From the NCBI GenBank assembly GCA_964542665.1, contig CAZIUF010000007.1, positions 1 to 39,058 on the forward strand: 39,058 nucleotides of DNA. Direction: 5' to 3'. A program made the translations under genes and the position numbers. Positions 14,878 to 21,780 of this stretch are shown here, one piece after another (position 1 is the first letter of the stretch; the number at the start of each line of letters is the position of its first letter). Below the pieces are notes generated by a model, which did no database searches, was not told the origin of the DNA, and worked only from the letters and a program-made list of their open reading frames with translations. Source of the stretch: JAGOLU01 sp964542665 (lineage in GTDB: Bacteria > Patescibacteriota > Microgenomatia > UBA1406 > GWC2-37-13).

Positions 14878-15735
14878 ATATATTTTATGTTGGGGCAGAC
14901 ATCGACAGGCAAGACTGCCCGTGCTGCGAAACTTGCCCGTGAAACAAACGGTGAGCTCATCAACTGTGATAGTCGCCAAGTCTATAAGCATTTGAATATC
15001 ATCACCGGCAAAACTGATAATCCTCCCGACATTCCTATGCATATGGTAGATCTAGTTGACCCGTCGGTTCGCTACAGTGCACACGAATATGCCGTAGAAA
15101 CAAAGAAGATCATAGACGAAATGGTGGGTAGAGGAAAAACTCCCATCATCATCGGCGGCACTGGACTATATGCCTATTACCTCTTACATCTCAATCCTGA
15201 TCACAAAACAAGTGCCTTGCTTGATCAGAAAGAGAGTATGCGCATCGACGCACTTGATATATATGAACTTGAACAAGAAATCACCCAGCATGATCCACGT
15301 GCGTTAGAAAAACTAAACCCGAGTGACCGCTCCAATCCTCATCGACTCGGCTCACTCCTCAAGAAACTCAAGGATCCCACGTATGTTTCGCCCCTTTTTC
15401 CTACGGTGACTCTTGCAGATACTTCTACAATCAAGGCTACCGTTCTTCTACATGATAATCCAGAAGAAATGCGAGCTCGGATATCAGATCGGGTCAAATC
15501 AAGGATCAAAAATGGCGCAGTAGAGGAGTGTCGACAACTTTTGAATCAAGGATATACCTCAGAGATGCCTGGTCTCCAGACACTTGGCTACGCTCAAATA
15601 TTCAGTCACCTACGAGGCGAGTGCACAATAGAGGAGGCTGAGGGGATCTGGATAGACAAAGAGTACCAATACGCGAGACGTCAGAAGCTCTACCTTAGTA
15701 AATATATCTCAGAAGCTACTTTTGAGAGGGTATAA
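14869..15735 (+). CDS. miaA: tRNA dimethylallyltransferase
   Basis: MiaA adds a dimethylallyl group to A37 of tRNAs reading UNN codons. The 288-residue protein has the P-loop GQTSTGKT (9-16), the CDSRQVY motif (33-39), and IIIGGTGLYAYYL (about 95-107), then the insertion domain and the C-terminal GLQTLGYAQ segment typical of the family. It begins 4 nt after the four-helix-bundle gene and is probably cotranscribed with folD. Its first codons derive from the octamer repeat. Confidence 0.95.
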   Translation: MKTIYFMLGQTSTGKTARAAKLARETNGELINCDSRQVYKHLNIITGKTDNPPDIPMHMVDLVDPSVRYSAHEYAVETKKIIDEMVGRGKTPIIIGGTGLYAYYLLHLNPDHKTSALLDQKESMRIDALDIYELEQEITQHDPRALEKLNPSDRSNPHRLGSLLKKLKDPTYVSPLFPTVTLADTSTIKATVLLHDNPEEMRARISDRVKSRIKNGAVEECRQLLNQGYTSEMPGLQTLGYAQIFSHLRGECTIEEAEGIWIDKEYQYARRQKLYLSKYISEATFERV

Positions 15736-15761
15736 ATCATGGATATATAGCCTTGTGGTAC

Positions 15762-15790
15762 TTTACAGCCGAGGCGATTTGTACTACTAT
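15762..15790 (+). promoter_or_regulatory. Promoter that sets the start at 15797
   Basis: TTTACA (15762-15767), a 17-nt spacer and TACTAT (15785-15790) end 6 nt before an ATG. This favours 15797 over the in-frame ATG at 15722, which overlaps miaA. Confidence 0.65.
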
Positions 15791-15796
15791 GTCACT

Positions 15797-16420
15797 ATGT
15801 CCGGCAACTATACTCCCGTAGATCTTCAAAAATACCTGAACGCTCAGCCACCAAGCCCTAAAAAGCCCAATGGAGGCAAATCGAAATTCTCCTTTGATAA
15901 GGTCATTTTCCCGTTTTCTTTAGCTATTCTACTCATGTCACTGACGTTCTATGGGGTCAAGTATTTGGTTGACTTCAGCTCAACAACACCAAAAAGCTCT
16001 GGATCTGATCCGCTCAAGGTCGCAGCAGTTGTTCAACCGTCTCTTGCTCCGCTCCAGGAACCAACTGCTACTTTGGCACCTGATCAGGCTGTCTATGCGA
16101 TGATTGACCAGATACAGATCGACTCTGCAAAAGTACTTGAAAGTGCCAAGCCACTGTACCCTGACCTGACCCCACCCCAACTTATCGTCCAAGTGAATAA
16201 AGATTTGATTGAGTGGGCAGCAGTCAGAAAATACTTCCAAAAAGATGCCTCTCTTTCCGCCAGCCTCCGCGCTCAAACCAATGTTCCCCTGACTAGCTTC
16301 CCGGATATCAAGGCAGACGTCGACCAACTCGTCATCATCTATAACCAAGACATTTCGGCAGACAGATCGCCCTTAGTCCAGCTTGTTGAAGAATTCAAAA
16401 ATAACACCACACTCAAATGA
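15797..16420 (+). CDS. Single-pass membrane protein of unknown function
   Basis: The 207-residue product has a cytoplasmic N-terminus of about 35 residues rich in Pro and Lys, one membrane segment (about 37-60), a Ser/Thr linker, and an extracytoplasmic helical domain of about 120 residues (from DQAVYAMIDQIQIDSAKVLES). No family is recognised. Its stop overlaps the start of the next gene by 4 nt (ATGA), so the two are translationally coupled and probably act together at the cell surface. Confidence 0.72.
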   Translation: MSGNYTPVDLQKYLNAQPPSPKKPNGGKSKFSFDKVIFPFSLAILLMSLTFYGVKYLVDFSSTTPKSSGSDPLKVAAVVQPSLAPLQEPTATLAPDQAVYAMIDQIQIDSAKVLESAKPLYPDLTPPQLIVQVNKDLIEWAAVRKYFQKDASLSASLRAQTNVPLTSFPDIKADVDQLVIIYNQDISADRSPLVQLVEEFKNNTTLK

Positions 16421-17766
16421 AATTTACCCGCATCGCACTATCAGTTGTCTTTCTCTTCGTATCTATCATGTTGGTGATGACGACTATTAGAGATATGAAT
16501 AAAGCAAAGCCTACAGAGGAAGGTGGACTAACTAAAATAGTCGCACCTGCAGTGACGAGAAAATGTGAAAGAACAAATGGCGTCCTCACCACAGAGCTAC
16601 CCTGTGCCAGCTGTGCTATAAGTAACATATCATCATCCGGGAGCACATGGGGCTGTGAGCTACTGTGCACAAATAATACTTGTGATGGCAGTGTTACTTT
16701 CGCCATGACCTATTTTATCTGTCGTACTTCCTCGGGTAGTGCTGGGTTTAAAGGTGGAGCAACTCCATGTGGTCATGATTCGTCAGATCTTGTTAGTACG
16801 GGAACCATTATGACAACTCCATCTACAAGCAGTACTCCGTATTCATTTGCTAATGGTACTGGCCTACTCCCTACAGCCTTTACTTGTGGAAGAATTCAGC
16901 TTGATGTAATGCCAACGGAAATCGGTTGGGACACGAGTGGAGCTGGTGCAGTCTACGACTACGGGACATCGTGCGCAGCTCCGCCCGCACCCACACAACC
17001 TCCTGCCGGTCCAACAGTGCCTCCTGGCCCAACAAGCCCTCCAGCCCCCACAAATCCTCCCGGAACAACTCCCAGCTTGACACCGACCGCTTCTCTCACG
17101 CCAACCAAAACACCAACACAGACACCGACTATGACCCCGACCAAAACTCCGACTCCAACTGCAACATTGACACCAACAAGAACACCGACACTGACTCCAA
17201 CTGGAACTATCACTGCCCCATCACCGACGCCGACTGGCCCGCCCGTGGCAGTATGTGCACCGGCTGACTGTGGAGTCTGTGGATGGAAAGATGTTGGAGG
17301 TGTGTGTCGTGAGGGAGGAGTGCTCCCAAGTGGTCGTCGATGCTGTTACAAGACATGTGTCGGCAATGCATGTCTCGATGTATCTGGAGATGGTCAGGAC
17401 AGATGTTCCGCAGACACGAGCTGTGTCCAACCATCTTCGCCGATCATAGCTTCAAACAAGTGCGATGCCCGATGTGGTATATGTGGCGTGTCCGATCAGG
17501 GAGGACTATGTCTTGAGCAAAATACCTTGTCAAATGGGACAAAATGTTGTCATCAGGCATGTGTGGCCCAGGCATGTACCCAGGTCTTTGGTCCGGGTGC
17601 TGACGCATGCAGTGACGCTACTCAGTGTTCTATCGCAGCAGTACCTATCACGATGCCACCGCTCACCAACGCACCAAAGCCTCCTCCTCCTGTATCGGGG
17701 ATATCCATCCCATGGTATCTCTTCGCTATACCTGTGGTAATCGTGATATTGGGTGTCGCACTCTAA
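16417..17766 (+). CDS. Cysteine-rich surface protein with a Thr/Pro stalk and two membrane anchors
   Basis: The 449 residues are laid out as follows: an N-terminal membrane segment (about 5-25), a Cys-containing domain (50-186), a Thr/Pro-rich stalk (about 187-277, many TPT repeats), two copies of a ten-cysteine module (280-336 and 349-404), a Pro-rich spacer and a C-terminal membrane segment (about 430-448). The modules keep the same cysteine order, including a CC pair at 309-310 and 377-378. A role in surface attachment or as a spaced receptor is inference. I recognise no named family. It is translationally coupled to the upstream membrane protein. Confidence 0.78.
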   Translation: MKFTRIALSVVFLFVSIMLVMTTIRDMNKAKPTEEGGLTKIVAPAVTRKCERTNGVLTTELPCASCAISNISSSGSTWGCELLCTNNTCDGSVTFAMTYFICRTSSGSAGFKGGATPCGHDSSDLVSTGTIMTTPSTSSTPYSFANGTGLLPTAFTCGRIQLDVMPTEIGWDTSGAGAVYDYGTSCAAPPAPTQPPAGPTVPPGPTSPPAPTNPPGTTPSLTPTASLTPTKTPTQTPTMTPTKTPTPTATLTPTRTPTLTPTGTITAPSPTPTGPPVAVCAPADCGVCGWKDVGGVCREGGVLPSGRRCCYKTCVGNACLDVSGDGQDRCSADTSCVQPSSPIIASNKCDARCGICGVSDQGGLCLEQNTLSNGTKCCHQACVAQACTQVFGPGADACSDATQCSIAAVPITMPPLTNAPKPPPPVSGISIPWYLFAIPVVIVILGVAL

Positions 17767-17779
17767 TGATCAAATATCT

Positions 17780-18436
17780 ATGACGATCAAGGCCTTATAC
17801 GAAAACTATCAGATTCCATCCAATCTTCAGCGACATATGTGTATGGTTGCTGCAGTTGGAATGTATATCGTCGATCATTGGGATAAGCCAAATGATCTAG
17901 ATCGAGTACGCATTGCAAAAGGACTTCTTTTACACGATACCGGCAATATCATCAAGTTTGATTTCTCCAGACCCGATTTGCTTGGTGATGCTGAAAGAAA
18001 AGATCTCGAGAAATGGAAGAAAGTACAGTTCGAATTTACCCAAAAATATGGTGACGAAGACACGGCAACTCATGCTCTCGCACGCCAGTCGGGCGTGGAT
18101 GAAAAAGTGCTTGAGATACTCGATGCGGTAGGCAGTGCTAAACTGCAAAAAGCCCTTGAGACGACGGACTGGAATAAAAAAATTGCATGCTATAGCGATT
18201 TTCGAATCGGGCCATTTGGTGTCCTAACAGTCAATGAACGTTTTGATGATATTGTTGCGCGCTACCGCGGTCGAGGACATGCCATGAGTGATATCGAGGA
18301 GACAGAACGCAAGCGACACCGCTGTCTTCAGCTAGAAAATGAGTTACAAGCACATCTTACTTTCAACCTCCAAACTCTGGATGCCTCTCAAATAGAAAAA
18401 GGGTCAAAAGAGCTTGTCAACATTGAACTTTCCTGA
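17780..18436 (+). CDS. HD-domain phosphohydrolase
   Basis: The 218-residue product has an HD-superfamily pattern: RH at 18-19, LLLHDTGN with the metal-binding His52-Asp53, and further conserved acidic residues downstream (SDFRIGPFGV region). HD proteins hydrolyse phosphate esters of nucleotides or similar substrates; the substrate here is unknown. A GTG at 17753 would overlap the preceding gene, so the ATG at 17780 is preferred. Its TGA stop directly abuts the stop codon of the convergent lepA with no base between. Confidence 0.82.
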   Translation: MTIKALYENYQIPSNLQRHMCMVAAVGMYIVDHWDKPNDLDRVRIAKGLLLHDTGNIIKFDFSRPDLLGDAERKDLEKWKKVQFEFTQKYGDEDTATHALARQSGVDEKVLEILDAVGSAKLQKALETTDWNKKIACYSDFRIGPFGVLTVNERFDDIVARYRGRGHAMSDIEETERKRHRCLQLENELQAHLTFNLQTLDASQIEKGSKELVNIELS

Positions 18437-20176
18437 TCACTTCTCGCGATTGAACATCTTTTGGAACGCTTCTTTGGGGATCTCGACCTTTCCAACCATT
18501 TTCATTTTCTTTTTACCTTCTTTTTGGCGCTCAAGTACCTTGCGTTTGCGACCGACATCGCCGGCTCCGATCACTTTGCTGTTTTTCACTAGCACGTCTT
18601 TACGATATGGTGCAATACGCTCACTCGCGATGATCTTACCCTTGAACTGACCTTGGATCTTCACTTCATATTGCTGGCGAGGGATGAGATCGCGCAATTT
18701 TTTGCATAGATTATCCGCTTTTTCAAATGCCCGCTCGGCGACGACCACCTCAGAAAACTCCTCTACAGGATCAGAGTTGAGAAGGAGTAATAATTTATCT
18801 GCCTTGACCACGGCATAGTCGATGAGTTCCCAATCAAGACTCGCATACCCAGAGGTCACTGATTTCAGTCGATCAAAAAAATCTGAAATCATCTCAGAGA
18901 GAGGCATATGGTAGATAATATTGACCTGGTGCTTATTATCCATCGTCTGAAACTTTCCACGATAGTGCTCACAGAGTTCCATGACGCCCCCAACGTATTC
19001 ACTCGGAGTGATAATCATAATTTTAACAATCGGCTCTTTATACACGCCTTCTCCTTCTTTAATGAACTCAACCTGTGGAGGAGTGAGGACGATCGAGAGA
19101 TCAAACTCCCGCTCAAGTCGCTCACGGACCACATCAGCATGCAGTAGACCAAGGAATCCGACACGGAAACCTGCGCCAAGGGTCATACTGTAGATCGATT
19201 GGAAATCGAGGGCTGCATCGTTGAGTGCAAGTTTCTCGAGAGCTTTTTTAAAGTTGAGATAATCATCAGTATCTGTCGGAAACATACTTGCATACACCAT
19301 AGGTTTGACTTTTTTATATCCAGGCAAACCAGTGTCAGGAGATTTTGAAAGGACGATGGTATCGCCAACCGATACATCGCGAATATTTTTGAGATTCGTT
19401 GCGATATATCCTATCTCACCAGACTGGAGTGCGCCAATGCGCTTTAGATCAGGGGTAAAGTGACCGATCTCGGGAGGCTCACAAACTGCTCCAGAAATAC
19501 AGAGTCGATATTTTTGACCCTCAGTCGCTGAACCTTCAAACATCCGGACAAATGCCACGACACCGAGATATGAGTCATAATATGAGTCGAATATGAGCGC
19601 TTTCGGATGGTCATTCAAAAAAATCTTTGGTGGAGGAATTTTTTCGACAAGCGACTTGAGAAGTTCTGCGACTCCTTGGCCTGTTTTTGCAGAGACACAG
19701 TGTATGTCCTCTTCGCTACAGTTTAAGAAATCCATGAGCGCAAGTTTAGTTTTGTCTACCTCAGCACTGGGTAAATCAATTTTATTCACCACTGGGATGA
19801 TGACGAGATTTTTTTCAATAGCCTTGTAGGCATTGGCAATCGTTTGAGCTTGGATACCTTGGGTTGCATCGACGAGAAGGAGCGCTCCCTCAACACAAGC
19901 TAAAGTGCGATCTACTTCGTATGAAAAATCTACGTGGCCTGGCGTGTCGATGAGGTTTAGAATATATTCAGTACCCTCAAGCTTGTAGTTCATCCTCACT
20001 GGCGCAAGTTTGATGGTGATGCCACGTTCACGCGAGATAGGATTACGATCAAGAAATTGCTGCTCACCTGATTTGAGGTCGACCGTATGAGTCATTTCAA
20101 GGAGACGGTCAGCAAGAGTCGACTTACCATGATCGATATGGGCAATGATAGCAAAGTTGCGAATAGGTGAAGACAT
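18437..20176 (-). CDS. lepA: Elongation factor 4 (back-translocating GTPase)
   Basis: LepA/EF4 is a ribosome-associated GTPase related to EF-G. The 579-residue protein has G1 AHIDHGKST, G3 DTPGHVDFS and G4 NKID, followed by EF-G-like domains and the LepA-specific C-terminal tail (GRKRKVLERQKEGKKKMK). The ATG at 20176 gives the family N-terminus MSSPIRNFAIIAHID; a longer frame to 20272 would run into pyk and is rejected. It lies 13 nt after pyk on the same strand. A TACAAT 7 nt before the start could give a second, internal start of transcription. Confidence 0.95.
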   Translation of the reverse strand: MSSPIRNFAIIAHIDHGKSTLADRLLEMTHTVDLKSGEQQFLDRNPISRERGITIKLAPVRMNYKLEGTEYILNLIDTPGHVDFSYEVDRTLACVEGALLLVDATQGIQAQTIANAYKAIEKNLVIIPVVNKIDLPSAEVDKTKLALMDFLNCSEEDIHCVSAKTGQGVAELLKSLVEKIPPPKIFLNDHPKALIFDSYYDSYLGVVAFVRMFEGSATEGQKYRLCISGAVCEPPEIGHFTPDLKRIGALQSGEIGYIATNLKNIRDVSVGDTIVLSKSPDTGLPGYKKVKPMVYASMFPTDTDDYLNFKKALEKLALNDAALDFQSIYSMTLGAGFRVGFLGLLHADVVRERLEREFDLSIVLTPPQVEFIKEGEGVYKEPIVKIMIITPSEYVGGVMELCEHYRGKFQTMDNKHQVNIIYHMPLSEMISDFFDRLKSVTSGYASLDWELIDYAVVKADKLLLLLNSDPVEEFSEVVVAERAFEKADNLCKKLRDLIPRQQYEVKIQGQFKGKIIASERIAPYRKDVLVKNSKVIGAGDVGRKRKVLERQKEGKKKMKMVGKVEIPKEAFQKMFNREK

Positions 20177-20189
20177 AGAGGGTATTGTA

Positions 20190-21593
20190 TCACCCCACCT
20201 GTACGACGCGCATCGTGGATGTGCCACCGAGTGCCCCCCAGTAATCACCATGAAGGACAATGACCGTATCACCTGTCGTAAGCTGTTTATTACCTTTGAG
20301 CTCGTCGATCACGTGAGTGACCTGATCCTTGCTTACTTCGCCAGTTGGCTCTTTGAAAAGGTGTGGCATGACTGCATACGTCAAACAGAGACGTCCAGCC
20401 ATAGTTACTGAGGAAGTAAAGGCATGGATCGGTACATCGGGTCGGAAATGAGCGAGCAGACGAGCGCTTCGGCCCGAGTGGGTGAATACAATAAATGCTT
20501 TTACCTGATTGTTTGTGGTGATGTAGTCTTGGTACACCTTGTAGGCTGCATGGGCTATGCGAGCAGGGCGATCCACGAGATCCATATGGATATCTTTCGA
20601 CATGTATTTGTTGCCTTGCTGCTCATGAAACTCCGCTATCTGCGCCATCATCGTGACCGTTTCGACTGGATATGCACCGGCAGCTGTCTCGCCACTGGTC
20701 ATGATCGCATCAGTGCGATCATAGATTGCGTTGGCAACATCTGACACCTCTGCACGAGATGGGAAAGGATTTTTCTCCATACTTGCCATCATCTGTGTTG
20801 CCACTATGACTGGTTTGTCTGACTTGAGACAGAGTTCGACCATGCGCTTTTGATGAAGTGGCACTTGCTCTATCGGTGTCTCCACGGCAAGATCTCCTCG
20901 GGCGACCATGACCGCATCGGTCTCGGCAACTATCTCCTCAAGATGATCGATACATTGACGTGTTTCGAGCTTGGCGATGAGGGGACCTGTATACCCACGC
21001 TCTGCACACTTTGCTCTGACATCGCGGATGTCCTGTGCGTTACGGACAAATGACACGGCGACCCAATCAAGTTTGTTTTTCACCGCAAGATCAATACCGA
21101 GGATATCTCGCTCAGTGAGCAGATCCACAGGAAAATCAACACCCGGGATATTGAGTGACTTGCGAGTTTTCAAGATCGTGTCAGTGTGACAAAGGAGCGT
21201 CACGATATCGCCTTCTTTTTCGACAGTAAAACGAATAGTGCCGTCATCCACGAGGATCTCGTGACCGCGGCGAAGCAGAGGAATGATATGGGGGTGAGTC
21301 AATGTGAAATCAGGAGTACCGAGCTGAAAGGTCATGCCTTTTTTGAGCTCAATAGTTGGAGTGGAGAGGATCAGGCGAAATGATGGTCCTTGGAGATCCA
21401 TCATGATGGAGATCGGGGCTTGCATGCGTGTTGCAACTTCACGGATCTTTCGGACACGCTCTTCGTGTTCTGCAGGATCACCGTGTTTGAAGTTGAGGCG
21501 AAAGACGTTCACTCCTGCTTTGATAAGATTTTCGATAGATTCAAGGCTATCAGATACGGGGCCGATGGTCGAGACGATTTTTGTGAGTTTCAT
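20190..21593 (-). CDS. pyk: Pyruvate kinase
   Basis: This glycolytic enzyme makes ATP and pyruvate from phosphoenolpyruvate. The 467 residues show TKIVSTIGP (4-12), RLNFKHGD (32-39), the catalytic Lys in LIAKLE, MVARGDLAVE, and the signature SGETAAGAYPVE, with the normal C-terminal domain. Two positions are odd: NFSHG reads NFKHG, and the GPEIR/GPKIR motif reads GPSFR (Ser71). That residue is Glu in potassium-dependent and Lys in potassium-independent enzymes. It is upstream of lepA and has its own leaderless-type promoter. Confidence 0.95.
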   Translation of the reverse strand: MKLTKIVSTIGPVSDSLESIENLIKAGVNVFRLNFKHGDPAEHEERVRKIREVATRMQAPISIMMDLQGPSFRLILSTPTIELKKGMTFQLGTPDFTLTHPHIIPLLRRGHEILVDDGTIRFTVEKEGDIVTLLCHTDTILKTRKSLNIPGVDFPVDLLTERDILGIDLAVKNKLDWVAVSFVRNAQDIRDVRAKCAERGYTGPLIAKLETRQCIDHLEEIVAETDAVMVARGDLAVETPIEQVPLHQKRMVELCLKSDKPVIVATQMMASMEKNPFPSRAEVSDVANAIYDRTDAIMTSGETAAGAYPVETVTMMAQIAEFHEQQGNKYMSKDIHMDLVDRPARIAHAAYKVYQDYITTNNQVKAFIVFTHSGRSARLLAHFRPDVPIHAFTSSVTMAGRLCLTYAVMPHLFKEPTGEVSKDQVTHVIDELKGNKQLTTGDTVIVLHGDYWGALGGTSTMRVVQVG

Positions 21594-21601
21594 AAGGACA
21601 T

Positions 21602-21630
21602 ATTATACAGAAATAGAAAGACCCTGTCTG
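21602..21630 (-). promoter_or_regulatory. Promoter of pyk
   Basis: On the reverse strand TATAAT (21607-21602) lies 8 nt before the ATG, with CAGACA (21630-21625) as a -35 after a 17-nt spacer. The transcript should be leaderless. Confidence 0.6.
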
Positions 21631-21676
21631 GAGGAAAAAAGATGGTCTATGGCTCCTGAGTTGAAATGAGGTATTG

Positions 21677-21696
21677 TTCCTGACTTTAGTCAGGAA
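21677..21696. other. Perfect hairpin between the S74 protein gene and pyk
   Basis: TTCCTGAC and GTCAGGAA form an 8-bp stem with a TTTA loop. There is no T-run on either strand. It could slow transcription coming from the fibre gene, or be a decayed palindromic repeat. Confidence 0.5.
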
Positions 21697-21734
21697 GTCA
21701 AAAGTATGGGTCGGGAGATCAAACATCTTTGGAT

Positions 21735-21760
21735 GTCATCCCGGGATTGACCCGGGATCT
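21735..21760. repeat. Palindromic GTCATCC-type repeat, copy 4
   Basis: The arms GATCCCGGG/CCCGGGATC form a near-perfect inverted pair between the ends GTCATCC and GGGATCT. It sits just after the stop of the S74 protein gene. Confidence 0.75.
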
Positions 21761-21780
21761 ATGTGAGTAGCTCGGTGCAA

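Noticed and set aside
15722..15796. Start of the membrane protein at 15722
   Set aside because: It would overlap miaA and lie before the -35/-10 pair that ends 6 nt before the ATG at 15797.
16959..17213. Val/Gly-repeat frame on the reverse strand of the Thr/Pro stalk
   Set aside because: It is the complement of the repetitive stalk codons and has no independent support.
20177..20272. N-terminal extension of LepA
   Set aside because: It runs into the 3' end of pyk, and the family N-terminus is reached at the ATG at 20176.
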